This document shows positions 1 to 7,612 of a stretch of DNA of 16,835 nt, in pieces (positions within the stretch are counted from its first letter, which is position 1; the number at the start of each line of letters is the position of its first letter). The notes under the pieces are model-generated. The model saw only the letters and a list, made by a program, of their open reading frames with translations. It was not told the DNA's origin and did not search any database. Both the position numbers and the translations under genes were made by a program. The stretch is from an uncultured Lachnospiraceae bacterium. GTDB taxonomy: Bacteria > Bacillota > Clostridia > Lachnospirales > Lachnospiraceae. The stretch covers positions 1-16,835 of the forward strand of contig CALZHV010000026.1 of assembly GCA_945787485.1 (NCBI GenBank), read 5' to 3'.

Positions 1-50
1 TTATATGTAAATCAATAATAAAATAAAAAAATATAAAAATATAATAAATA

Positions 51-126
51 AAAAGCAGCTATGAAACAAATGACATTTAATCCGTGCTATACAGGATTTA
101 TATCAAATGTTTATAGCTGCTTTTTT
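51..126. terminator. Bidirectional terminator downstream of pgi
   Basis: A 12-bp perfect stem joins AAAAGCAGCTAT (51-62) to ATAGCTGCTTTT (113-124), with A-rich and T-rich flanks, so it can end transcription in both directions. On the minus strand it lies about 110 bases after the pgi stop; on the plus strand it would serve a gene outside the window. The 50-base interior is also partly self-complementary (AATCC/GGATT, AAACA/TGTTT), giving one long imperfect hairpin rather than a short stem with a small loop. Confidence 0.7.
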
Positions 127-154
127 GCGGCTGTTTACCGGCCGGATGAAATAG

Positions 155-212
155 AATATATAACTAAAGTCTGTATAATGTAAAATATATGACTAAAGTC
201 TGTTAATGCTAA
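155..212. repeat. Tandem 29-bp repeat next to the pgi stop
   Basis: Two adjacent 29-bp units (155-183 and 184-212) share AATATAT, then ACTAAAGTCTGT, then an AATG-containing tail. The last codons of pgi (about 246-265) carry a diverged version (AATATATCACTAAATACTTT), so the array may have arisen from the 3' end of pgi. A related string occurs at 15195-15220. Confidence 0.6.
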
Positions 213-236
213 ATAAATTCTATTAAATGCAAAATA

Positions 237-1820
237 TTAAATATTGAATATATCACTAAATACTTTAAGTGCTCCGTCAGTTTCGTGAGCAAGTACTTTC
301 TTTGCAAGCACCTTACCAAGCTGAACACCTTCCTGATCAAAGCTGTTGATATTCCAAAGGAAGCCCTGGAACATTATCTTGTTTTCGAAGTGAGCAAGAA
401 GAGCACCTAATGTCTTTGGATCAAGTGTTTCACCGATAATGATACTTGAAGGACGTCCGCCCTTAAAACTCTTGTTGCTGTTTTCGTCATCCTTACCACA
501 TGCAAATGCAATTATCTGAGCTGCAACATTAGCGCAGAGCTTCTGCTGGCTGGTGCTACCCTGAATATCAACATCAGTACCAATCTGGCTGTTCTTGAAA
601 GCAATAAACTGTAATGGAACTATATCAGTTCCCTGATGTAATAACTGGTAGAATGAATGCTGTCCGTTTGTTCCCGGCTCACCGAAGATTACAGGACCTG
701 TCGGATAATTAACAGGCTCGCCAAAACGATTTACTGATTTGCCGTTTGACTCCATGTCAAGCTGCTGAAGATGAGCAGGGAAACGGCTTAATGCCTGTGA
801 ATATGGCAATACTGTTGTTGCCGGATAACCAAGAACATTACGCTCGTAAACACCAATTAATGCATCAAGCATAGCAGGGTTCTTCATAATATCTTCATTT
901 TTGGCTGTTTCATCTTCTGCTGCAGCTCCATCTAAGAATGCCGCAAATACATCAGGTCCAAATGCAAGTGAAAGAACAGCTCCACCTACTGCTGATGTAG
1001 AAGAGAAACGACCTCCTATATAATCGTCCATAAAGAATGCTGCAAGATAATCATCGCTCTTAGCAAGAGGAGATGTTTCGCTTGTTACGGCAATCATATG
1101 CTTTGAGGCATCAAGACCTGCCTTGGCAAGAGCATCCTTAACAAATGACTCATTTGTAAGAGTCTCCAAAGTTGTACCTGACTTAGAAACAAGTACGAAT
1201 ATAGAATGTGCAACATCTGTTGATGCAAGAACTGCAGCTGCATCATCAGGATCAACGTTGCTGATAAATTTTGCATCCATCTTGAATGTGTTGTTTTTCT
1301 TAGCCCAGTTCTCAAGTGCGAGATACATTGCACGAGGACCAAGGTCGCTGCCGCCGATACCAATCTGGACTACAGTAGTAAATTTTTCTCCTGCAGCGTT
1401 TGTGATCTCGCCATTATGTACCTTTGTAGCGAATTCTGCGATTCTCTTTTGCTGTTCTACATAAAATGTTCTCTTGTCAACGCCATCTGCGGTAACAGGT
1501 TGTCCCAGCTGACCGCGTGTTAATTGATGAAGAACGAGGCGGTTCTCGCCTGTGTTAATGATTGCACCATTGTAAAGCTCCTCGTATTTTTTTACGAGCT
1601 CAGCTTCCTTTGCAAGTGCAGCAAGCTTTTCTAATACTGTGTCATCTACTTCTTTCGCAGCAAAGTTGTATGCCATGTTGGCAGCCATAGGAACACTGTA
1701 TTTGGTTGCTCTCTTAGCTCCGCTTTCTCCTGACATTGCTGTCTGAAGTTTAACGCTTCCTTTACATGCAACAAGCTCTTTGTACGCTTCTAAAGTATCT
1801 AAATTTTTCCAATTAGACAT
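237..1820 (-). CDS. pgi: Glucose-6-phosphate isomerase
   Basis: This cytoplasmic enzyme interconverts glucose-6-phosphate and fructose-6-phosphate in glycolysis and gluconeogenesis. The 527-residue product has the sugar-isomerase (SIS) motifs GIGGSDLG (154-161) and SKSGTT (212-217). It also has the family's catalytic residues by motif: Glu357 in LDMESNGKS, His388 in GTNGQHSFYQ, and Lys503 in QEGVQLGK. The ATG at 1820 is preceded by a GGAGG ribosome site. At 527 residues it is the long form, not the roughly 450-residue form usual in Bacillus and many other Firmicutes. It is transcribed alone, away from the leucine-rich-repeat gene, from a near-consensus promoter. The identification is firm; the lineage of the long form was not tested. 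Confidence 0.97.
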   Translation of the reverse strand: MSNWKNLDTLEAYKELVACKGSVKLQTAMSGESGAKRATKYSVPMAANMAYNFAAKEVDDTVLEKLAALAKEAELVKKYEELYNGAIINTGENRLVLHQLTRGQLGQPVTADGVDKRTFYVEQQKRIAEFATKVHNGEITNAAGEKFTTVVQIGIGGSDLGPRAMYLALENWAKKNNTFKMDAKFISNVDPDDAAAVLASTDVAHSIFVLVSKSGTTLETLTNESFVKDALAKAGLDASKHMIAVTSETSPLAKSDDYLAAFFMDDYIGGRFSSTSAVGGAVLSLAFGPDVFAAFLDGAAAEDETAKNEDIMKNPAMLDALIGVYERNVLGYPATTVLPYSQALSRFPAHLQQLDMESNGKSVNRFGEPVNYPTGPVIFGEPGTNGQHSFYQLLHQGTDIVPLQFIAFKNSQIGTDVDIQGSTSQQKLCANVAAQIIAFACGKDDENSNKSFKGGRPSSIIIGETLDPKTLGALLAHFENKIMFQGFLWNINSFDQEGVQLGKVLAKKVLAHETDGALKVFSDIFNI

Positions 1821-1866
1821 TTCTCTTTCCTCCGTTTATAATTTGGTACAAGACCATATTGCATAT

Positions 1867-1895
1867 ATTATAATATTTTATGTCAAATTTGTCAT
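1867..1895 (-). promoter_or_regulatory. Promoter of pgi
   Basis: On the minus strand ATGACA (1890-1895) and TATAAT (1867-1872) are separated by 17 bases, which fits a sigma-A promoter with five of six and six of six consensus positions. It lies about 45 bases upstream of the pgi start. Confidence 0.7.
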
Positions 1896-1910
1896 TATTT
1901 TTCTCATATG

Positions 1911-1968
1911 TTTTGTCACATTGAAGATGTAGATAAAAAATGCAAATAAAAAATAATTTGTGACAAAA
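1911..1968. repeat. Inverted repeat between the divergent pgi and LRR promoters
   Basis: TTTTGTCACA (1911-1920) and TGTGACAAAA (1959-1968) are perfect 10-bp inverted arms separated by 38 bp. They lie between the pgi promoter and the leucine-rich-repeat gene promoter. Further TGTCA or TGACA strings lie nearby at 1881, 1890 and 2024. This could be a regulator site acting on both promoters, but no matching regulator is visible in the window. Confidence 0.45.
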
Positions 1969-1987
1969 AATTACCATTTTAAAATGC

Positions 1988-2016
1988 TTGATAGGGCATT
2001 TATAAGGGAATATAAT
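1988..2016 (+). promoter_or_regulatory. Promoter of the leucine-rich-repeat gene
   Basis: TTGATA (1988-1993), a 17-base spacer and TATAAT (2011-2016) match sigma-A consensus at 11 of 12 positions. Transcription would begin near 2023, leaving a leader of about 20 bases. This rules out an ATG at 2023 as the translation start and favours the GTG at 2044. Confidence 0.75.
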
Positions 2017-2043
2017 TAAAAAATGACACAAGGAGGTAACGAT

Positions 2044-3987
2044 GTGAAAAAGAAATTGATAGAAACCTTTGTTTTTTGCTGTCTGGTTATTTTAGGGTAT
2101 GGTTTTATTGTTTTTAGCGGTGCTCAATATGGCGGGGCAGCCGGATTGATGCTTAGATACGACATGGCAAAAGAAAATGTTTGTTACGCTTCGGACGATA
2201 ATGTTGTGAATATAGATGAGGAACATTTTCCGGATGAAGTGTTTAGACAGTATGTTAAGGAAAATCTTGCAAATGGCGCCTCGAGTATAGATTTGGACAG
2301 CGTAAAAGCAATATATATAGAAGATAAAGATGTAGAAAACGTTGTTGGAATCGAACTGTTTAAAAATCTTGAACAAATAGACATAATATCGTGTGATATA
2401 ACAGAAATAGATGTAAGCTCTTTGTCTAATCTGATAGAATTAAATGTCACGGATAATAAAATTGAAAATATAATATTTGGTAGTAATAAGGCATTAAAAA
2501 ATATTAATTGCGATAACAACAGGATTGCTAATATTGATGTTAAAGACCTTGATAATCTTTTGTTTTTATCTTGTTCATCAAATCAAATTACGGATATTGA
2601 CGTTAGCAATAACACGAAGCTTAAACAGCTTATATTATATAATAATTATCTTACAAAGCTTAATCTCGATAACAATACGGCGCTCACATATGTTGAATAT
2701 GCAGATAACAGGATTAAATGCTTTGATGCCAAACTGGAAAATGCAATATATGAGGGTGGAACCCAGGGATTGGTAGAAAAAGAATTATTTGAAACGGGCG
2801 AATTGAATTTGTCTCAGACAGAAGGCTTTGATGTGTCACGTGTCAGTAATGTTGAAGGTGCAGAAATTAAAGATAATGTATTGGTATTAAATGATGAAGG
2901 ACGGAGTGCACAGAAAATAAGCTATGTATATGAACAGGAAACAAATTCTTATATAACAGTTTATATTTGTAATGATTTGGAATACAAAATTAATTACGAG
3001 CTTAATGGAGGGATAAACGATACAGATAATGTTTCTGTGTGTAAGCCGGATGAAACTGTAATATTTAAGCAGCCTGTGAAAAAATATTACAACTTTGCAG
3101 GCTGGTATTTTGATAAAAATTTCAATGAGCAATACAGAATTACGAAAATAAAAAAAGGCAATACAAAGGATGTGACACTGTACGCTAAATGGGAAAGAAT
3201 TGCTAATGTTGAATGTACAATAGATTACAGACTTAATCAGGGATTTAATAATGAAGATAATCCCTATTATTATACAATAGGAGACGAATTTGATTTTCTG
3301 GAGCCTACAAGGGAAGGATATCAATTTTGTGGCTGGTATACTGGCCCGTTTTTTGAACCGTCCTCTCGAATGAAGGGAATAACACCTGAAACGGAGGGTG
3401 ATATTATCCTGTATGCAAGGTGGGAAAAAAAGAGAAAAGCAGTAGTTATTAATTCTATAACAAGTCAGCTTACGGGAGCAAAGATAGTCTGGACGAGAGT
3501 CGGAGGTGTTTCCAGATACCGGATACTTAGATATGATCCTGATGCTTCAAAATGGCAAACAATTAAGCTGATAGATGCCGCATCAGGCACAACAAACTAT
3601 TTTATAGACAGAAATGTTACGGGTGGAACAACATACAAATATGCAATAAGATGTGTTACTGACGACAACATTAATATAAGTACATTTTCCAATCAGGAAT
3701 CACTCAAATATATTGGGACACCAAGACTCACAAGCGGAGTTTTGTCTTCGGGCAGAGTAATACTCAAGTGGAATGTTCAAAAGGGTGCAAAAAAATATGC
3801 AATTTACAGAAGAGTTATCGGAACGGATGTGTGGAAGCTGCATGGATATTCGGCAACAACTTCTTATATGGACAAAACTGTAAAAAAGGGTAGTGCTTAT
3901 GCATATGCAATTCAATGCGTAGATGAAAATAACAAGGCAGTAAGCGGGATTGATAAGGTTAATGTCATTAAGATAGGAATTAAATAG
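2044..3987 (+). CDS. Surface protein with leucine-rich repeats, Listeria-Bacteroides repeats and FN3-like domains
   Basis: This is a 647-residue protein probably held at or secreted from the cell surface; its ligand is unknown. A lysine-rich start and a hydrophobic segment (about residues 5-28) form a signal peptide or membrane anchor. Degenerate leucine-rich repeats with the pattern L-x-x-L-x-x-x-x-N-x-I/L span about 85-228. Two Listeria-Bacteroides (InlB B-type) repeats, each with a GWY motif and ending in Y-A-K/R-W-E, lie at about 315-384 and 392-461. Two fibronectin-type-III-like domains occupy about 466-557 and 560-645. The GTG at 2044 was chosen because AGGAGGT (2030-2036) sits 7 bases before it. 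An in-frame ATG at 2023 coincides with the predicted transcription start. There is no LPXTG motif, SLH domain or choline-binding repeat, so attachment is unexplained. Such proteins often serve adhesion, which is an inference here. Confidence 0.85.
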   Translation: MKKKLIETFVFCCLVILGYGFIVFSGAQYGGAAGLMLRYDMAKENVCYASDDNVVNIDEEHFPDEVFRQYVKENLANGASSIDLDSVKAIYIEDKDVENVVGIELFKNLEQIDIISCDITEIDVSSLSNLIELNVTDNKIENIIFGSNKALKNINCDNNRIANIDVKDLDNLLFLSCSSNQITDIDVSNNTKLKQLILYNNYLTKLNLDNNTALTYVEYADNRIKCFDAKLENAIYEGGTQGLVEKELFETGELNLSQTEGFDVSRVSNVEGAEIKDNVLVLNDEGRSAQKISYVYEQETNSYITVYICNDLEYKINYELNGGINDTDNVSVCKPDETVIFKQPVKKYYNFAGWYFDKNFNEQYRITKIKKGNTKDVTLYAKWERIANVECTIDYRLNQGFNNEDNPYYYTIGDEFDFLEPTREGYQFCGWYTGPFFEPSSRMKGITPETEGDIILYARWEKKRKAVVINSITSQLTGAKIVWTRVGGVSRYRILRYDPDASKWQTIKLIDAASGTTNYFIDRNVTGGTTYKYAIRCVTDDNINISTFSNQESLKYIGTPRLTSGVLSSGRVILKWNVQKGAKKYAIYRRVIGTDVWKLHGYSATTSYMDKTVKKGSAYAYAIQCVDENNKAVSGIDKVNVIKIGIK

Positions 3988-4071
3988 ATTTCAAATCGCT
4001 TGTGCTTTTGCTTTTTAGTTGTCGCAACTGTATGAAATGTTAAACTTTATAAATTTTTTTCTGTATTTGGC

Positions 4072-4100
4072 TTGACATTATTTATTAAAAATGCATTAAT
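4072..4100 (+). promoter_or_regulatory. Promoter of the short FliD-like gene
   Basis: TTGACA (4072-4077) and ATTAAT (4095-4100) are 17 bases apart. A TGC directly before the -10 hexamer fits an extended -10 element. The leader would be about 75 bases. Confidence 0.5.
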
Positions 4101-4180
4101 AATAATAATCAGCTATATTTGGTTGGAACATTTGGTTTATGACAAGGAAGTCAGTTGTTGATTATCAAGGAGGGATATGT

Positions 4181-4909
4181 ATGGGTTATAAAATTGATTC
4201 AAATTATAGTTTTATAACTAATTATCTTAACACTCAAAGCAGTAATAAGAGCACAGCTTCAAGTGGAGCAAATTTTCTTGGAGACTATTACGCAATAAAA
4301 AATGGTTCTTATTATAAGCTTGCAAAGAAATTTTATAGCAGTGAAGCTGCCGGTAAGACAGGAAGTACAACCGCTGTTTCAGAACAAAAGAATACTAAGG
4401 TTGCCCAAAGCAGTGCTAACAGTGCGGCAAATGATATTAATGAGCTTATGAAGGATTCTTTGTATGAGAAAATCGAGAAGAAGGATTCGGATGGTAATAT
4501 TACCAAGGATTATAACAGAACCGCAATTATGGATAAGCTCAATAAATTTGTGAATGATTATAACAGCGTTGTAGAAAACACAGGAGAGCTTAGTGATACT
4601 ACAGTTTTGAATAATGCTGTAAACATGGTTAATCAGACAAAGGTTTATTCGTCTTCACTTAACAGAGTTGGAATTGAAATAGGAAATGACAACAAGCTTT
4701 CTATTGATGAGAAAAAATTTAACGAAGCAGATTTGTCAGAATTGAAAAATTTGTTTGGCAAAGGCACTTCGTTTGGAAGTAACGTAAGACTAAAGATGTT
4801 GCAAATAGAGAATGCTGCAAAGAGCGCACTTAACAGTCAGGGTAGCTTATATTCCTCACAGGCTATAACAAATGCGTCTACAGGCAGTATGTTTGATAGT
4901 TTATTTTAA
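4181..4909 (+). CDS. Short protein resembling the C-terminal part of FliD
   Basis: The 242-residue product has no signal peptide or membrane segment. Residues 1-85 are rich in Ser, Asn, Ala and Thr and contain an aromatic stretch GDYYAIKNGSYYKLAKKFY near 34-52. Residues 117-200 resemble the C-terminal domain of flagellar cap protein FliD. The hallmark FVNDYNSVVE (123-132) is followed by RVGIEIGNDNKLSIDEKKF (162-180) and DLSELKNLF (184-192). The start is the ATG at 4181, with AAGGAGG seven bases before it; an upstream in-frame ATG at 4139 has no such site. It ends before a terminator and stands near a second FliD-like gene (6044-7312) with no other flagellar genes in view. It lacks the N-terminal half of normal FliD, so it is unlikely to be the main filament cap. 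Family assignment is moderate; function is unknown. Confidence 0.75.
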   Translation: MGYKIDSNYSFITNYLNTQSSNKSTASSGANFLGDYYAIKNGSYYKLAKKFYSSEAAGKTGSTTAVSEQKNTKVAQSSANSAANDINELMKDSLYEKIEKKDSDGNITKDYNRTAIMDKLNKFVNDYNSVVENTGELSDTTVLNNAVNMVNQTKVYSSSLNRVGIEIGNDNKLSIDEKKFNEADLSELKNLFGKGTSFGSNVRLKMLQIENAAKSALNSQGSLYSSQAITNASTGSMFDSLF

Positions 4910-4913
4910 GTTG

Positions 4914-4988
4914 TACAATCTCCCCAAGAGGATTGTAATAAGAATGATGGAAGGTCTTCAGGCATTGCTTTGGAGGCTTTCTTTTTTT
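4914..4988 (+). terminator. Terminator after the short FliD-like gene
   Basis: A 7-bp hairpin (TACAATC/GATTGTA, 4914-4937) follows the stop codon. It is followed by an imperfect GC-containing stem between about 4949-4959 and 4972-4981, ending in a run of seven T. The second hairpin is the likely rho-independent terminator. Confidence 0.6.
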
Positions 4989-5002
4989 GTTTGGAAGAGG
5001 TA

Positions 5003-5031
5003 TTGACCGCTTTGATATGTTATTTTTAAAT
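5003..5031 (+). promoter_or_regulatory. Possible promoter of the pseudouridine synthase gene
   Basis: TTGACC (5003-5008) and TTAAAT (5026-5031) are separated by 17 bases. The -35 is good and the -10 is weak (four of six). It follows the terminator and precedes the gene by about 35 bases. Confidence 0.4.
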
Positions 5032-5065
5032 GATTATTTTCATATTATATATAGGAGAATGAGTT

Positions 5066-5812
5066 ATGGTTGTTAGGTTGGACAAATATCTTGCTGATGC
5101 GGGCAAGGGAACAAGAAGTCAGGTTAAGCAATATGTGAAAAAAGGTATCATTTCCGTTAACGGAGTCGTAGTAAAAAAATCAGACATAAAAATCGACACC
5201 GAAAAGGATGAAGTCCTTTTTCAGGGGCAGTCCGTAATGTATAGTGAATTTCAATATTATATGCTGAACAAACCTCAGGGAGTTGTATCGGCTACCAGCG
5301 ATAAAAAAGATAAAACGGTTATTGAGCTTATTGAGGAAGAAAAAAGAAGAGATTTGTTTCCTGTCGGAAGATTGGATAAGGATACGGAAGGACTTCTTGT
5401 TATTACAAATGATGGAAAACTGGCAAATAACCTTCTTGCACCGGGAAAACATGTTGATAAAAGCTACTATGTGGAGATTGTAAAAGGTGAAATAGATACA
5501 AATAATGAAGAAAAAGCGGGAAACATTCCGGCAGAGGATATAGAAACGATAAGGAAAGCGTTTGCGGAGGGTGTCGATATAGGTGATGAAAAGCTTACAA
5601 GACCTGCTATATTGGAAACCTCAGGTGACGGATTTTTAATCACGATATCGGAAGGAAGATATCATCAAATAAAAAGAATGTTTCAGGCTGTCGGTTACAG
5701 AGTTTCTTTTTTGAAAAGAATAAGCATGGGGAAGCTTATGCTGGATGAGAACCTTAAAACGGGCGAGTATCGCAAGCTTACAGAAAGAGAGATTGATATT
5801 TTAAAAAAGTGA
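5066..5812 (+). CDS. rsuA: rRNA pseudouridine synthase, RsuA family
   Basis: The 248-residue enzyme isomerises a uridine in ribosomal RNA to pseudouridine; the E. coli RsuA target is U516 of 16S rRNA. An S4 RNA-binding domain fills about residues 1-50 (RLDKYLADAGKGTRSQVKQY). The catalytic domain follows, with YYMLNKPQGVVSA (64-76) and the signature GRLDKDTEGLL (101-111), whose Asp104 is the catalytic residue by family rule. The C-terminal EGRYHQIKRMF motif (about 215-225) is also typical. The length matches the family. The ATG at 5066 follows AGGAG about nine bases upstream. It lies alone between the two FliD-like genes. The exact target could instead be a 23S position (RluB/RluE/RluF relatives), but the compact S4 domain and overall size favour RsuA. 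Confidence 0.9.
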   Translation: MVVRLDKYLADAGKGTRSQVKQYVKKGIISVNGVVVKKSDIKIDTEKDEVLFQGQSVMYSEFQYYMLNKPQGVVSATSDKKDKTVIELIEEEKRRDLFPVGRLDKDTEGLLVITNDGKLANNLLAPGKHVDKSYYVEIVKGEIDTNNEEKAGNIPAEDIETIRKAFAEGVDIGDEKLTRPAILETSGDGFLITISEGRYHQIKRMFQAVGYRVSFLKRISMGKLMLDENLKTGEYRKLTEREIDILKK

Positions 5813-5904
5813 GTGATTAGCAGATAAATTTAAAGCAGTAAGCAGCTATCGGAAATATATAATAATCTACAAATACATAGCGGAAATATGGTTATTATTT
5901 ACTA

Positions 5905-5933
5905 TTTACAGTTTCATAAAATTGCGTTATATT
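5905..5933 (+). promoter_or_regulatory. Promoter of the long FliD-like gene
   Basis: TTTACA (5905-5910), a 17-base spacer and TATATT (5928-5933) match sigma-A consensus at 10 of 12 positions. The leader would be about 100 bases and includes a small hairpin TTGCA-AGGA-TGCAA at 6001-6014, just before the ribosome site. Confidence 0.5.
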
Positions 5934-6043
5934 TTATATAACTATAATTATATTTATTAGGTGGAGTTTCGGTAAATATATAACGTTACACTGATATTTA
6001 TTGCAAGGATGCAACGGATAATCTAAGGAAGGAGGAAATTCGT

Positions 6044-7312
6044 ATGAATATAAGTGGCGATATTTATAATTATCTTAGTTCGACATTAGTACCTAAGAAG
6101 AGAAATACCACGCACAATACGTCAGAGCTTAAAGCTGTATATAACAGTATGGCGAAATATAATAAGAATTCTCCTCTTTATTTATTGTCGTTGTCTGAAG
6201 AAAAACAGTCATATATGATAAATATCAAGGAGGCGGCACTTGCCATTAAGGAAACAGCTGATGTGTTTGGCAAAGTTGATGATGATATTTATTCAAAGAA
6301 GGTGCTTAATTCTGATGACGAGGAAAGTATATCAGGAGCGATTAAAGATCAGGATTTAACAGGTATTCCGGATAAATTGTCCATTAAGCTTGATAATCTT
6401 GCAACGGAGCAGGTAAACGTCGGTAATTATCTTGACTCATATGAACTTTCGATTGTACCTAAAAAGCATACATTATCAATAAGCTCAGTTGATGGCTCAG
6501 CCAATTTGAATGTACATGTCAGTGAAGATGATACCAATTTAAATGTTCAAAACAGAATTGCGAGAATGATTAATGATGAGAGGATTGGCGTTAATGCGAC
6601 TGTCCTTAGGGAAGGTGATACGAGTGCCATTATGCTTTCGTCAATTGAAACCGGTGTTGCAGATACAACTGATGGATTGTTTTTCAATTTCAGGCAGATA
6701 AGCTCCGGTCAGAATACAGTAGATGTTCTTGGATTAAATAATGTTCAGGAAGAACCGCTAAATGCCAGGTTTACAATAAATGGAGAACTTCATGAATCAG
6801 CATCAAATCATATTTCCATTAACAAGGCAATAGAACTTGATTTTTATAAGCCTACTGAGAAGGCTGTGGAAATCAGCTTTGTTTCTGATGCAAAACAGGT
6901 TATGGAACAGCTTGACGGATTTATAGATGCCTATAATTCTTTGGTAGAACTTGCAAAGTCCGGCGGGCAGACAAAGGTAGGCACAAGAAACCTTGGAAAT
7001 GATATAAAAGGAATTGTTAATAAACATATGGGTGAGCTTGTGAGAAACGGCATTAGTATAGATGATAACGGTAAGATGTCAAAGAATGACAAGCTGCTTA
7101 CCGAGAGTATAAAAAATGGCAGTTTTTCAGAGCTGTTTAAGGATATATCATTATTTAAGAAGGATGTGGAAAAAGCTACGGAGAGACTTGTAATAGATCC
7201 GCTTGCATATGTTGATAAGCTTATTGTTACATATCCAAATAAAGCAAACAAGATAAATACACAGTACACACAGTCATTATACAGTGGCTTGATTTACAAT
7301 AATTATGCATAA
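6044..7312 (+). CDS. FliD-like flagellar cap-related protein
   Basis: The 422-residue product resembles the flagellar cap/hook-associated protein 2 over most of its length. Residues 111-137 (KLSIKLDNLATEQVNVGNYL) look like the end of the FliD N-terminal domain. Residues 142-235 look like the variable beta-rich outer domains. ARFTINGELHES (241-252) followed by hydrophobic strands and QVMEQLDGFIDAYNSLVELA (285-304) match the central FliD pattern. The C-terminal part has the expected ISIDDNGKMSKNDKLL (337-352) and SFSELF (360-365) elements. The usual FliD start, with its Gly-Leu-Asp motif, is absent; residues 1-110 are instead polar and partly helical. The ATG at 6044 has AAGGAGG nine bases upstream. 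A long terminator follows. It may cap or coat a filament, or act as a secreted export substrate; no flagellar operon is adjacent. Confidence 0.8.
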   Translation: MNISGDIYNYLSSTLVPKKRNTTHNTSELKAVYNSMAKYNKNSPLYLLSLSEEKQSYMINIKEAALAIKETADVFGKVDDDIYSKKVLNSDDEESISGAIKDQDLTGIPDKLSIKLDNLATEQVNVGNYLDSYELSIVPKKHTLSISSVDGSANLNVHVSEDDTNLNVQNRIARMINDERIGVNATVLREGDTSAIMLSSIETGVADTTDGLFFNFRQISSGQNTVDVLGLNNVQEEPLNARFTINGELHESASNHISINKAIELDFYKPTEKAVEISFVSDAKQVMEQLDGFIDAYNSLVELAKSGGQTKVGTRNLGNDIKGIVNKHMGELVRNGISIDDNGKMSKNDKLLTESIKNGSFSELFKDISLFKKDVEKATERLVIDPLAYVDKLIVTYPNKANKINTQYTQSLYSGLIYNNYA

Positions 7313-7379
7313 AAAAGACCTTGACTTTCGTTGGTATGTTTGTTATTCTATACCTTGCGATGGAAGAGGTCTTTTTTTT
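7311..7379 (+). terminator. Terminator after the long FliD-like gene
   Basis: Outer arms AAAAAGACC and GGTCTTTTT close a long imperfect hairpin. An inner GGTAT/ATACC stem lies inside it, and nine T residues follow. As with 51-126, the structure is longer than a simple terminator. Confidence 0.75.
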
Positions 7380-7451
7380 TGTGCGCCAAAAAAGCATGAA
7401 AAATGACTGGTTGCTTTGGCAACATAAATAATAATATGGAGGTGGAAGGTT

Positions 7452-7601
7452 GTGCGAGTTAAAATAACATTGGCATGTCAGGATTGTAAACAGCGTAATT
7501 ACAATATGACAAAAGAAAAGAAGTTACATCCGGACAGAATGGAAACTAAGAAGTATTGTAAGTTCTGCAAGGCTCATACCATGCATAAGGAAACAAAGTA
7601 A
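7452..7601 (+). CDS. rpmG: 50S ribosomal protein L33
   Basis: This 49-residue ribosomal protein begins MRVKITLACQDCKQRNYNMT and ends CKAHTMHKETK. Two CxxC pairs (C9/C12 and C36/C39) form the zinc-binding type of L33, so growth in low zinc could favour another L33 copy if one exists elsewhere. The start is GTG at 7452, with GGAGGTGG at 7438-7445, seven bases upstream. It is the first gene of the rpmG-secE-nusG-rplK-rplA operon, 11 bases before secE, the usual order in Firmicutes. Confidence 0.95.
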   Translation: MRVKITLACQDCKQRNYNMTKEKKLHPDRMETKKYCKFCKAHTMHKETK

Positions 7602-7612
7602 GGAGTAAGTAT

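Noticed and set aside
1123..1464. 113-codon open frame on the plus strand inside pgi.
   Set aside because: It is antisense to a clearly coding pgi, has no ribosome site, and its sequence resembles no family.
5973..5997. Possible sigma-28 (flagellar) promoter before the long FliD-like gene: TAAA then ACTGATAT.
   Set aside because: The spacing is 13 bases rather than about 15, and two of eight -10 positions differ. A much better sigma-A promoter lies at 5905-5933.
7403..7432. Possible promoter directly before rpmG (ATGACT, 18-base spacer, AATAAT) with a GTTGC-TTTG-GCAAC hairpin in the spacer.
   Set aside because: Transcription would start on top of the rpmG ribosome site, leaving no room for a usable leader; the true operon promoter was not found.
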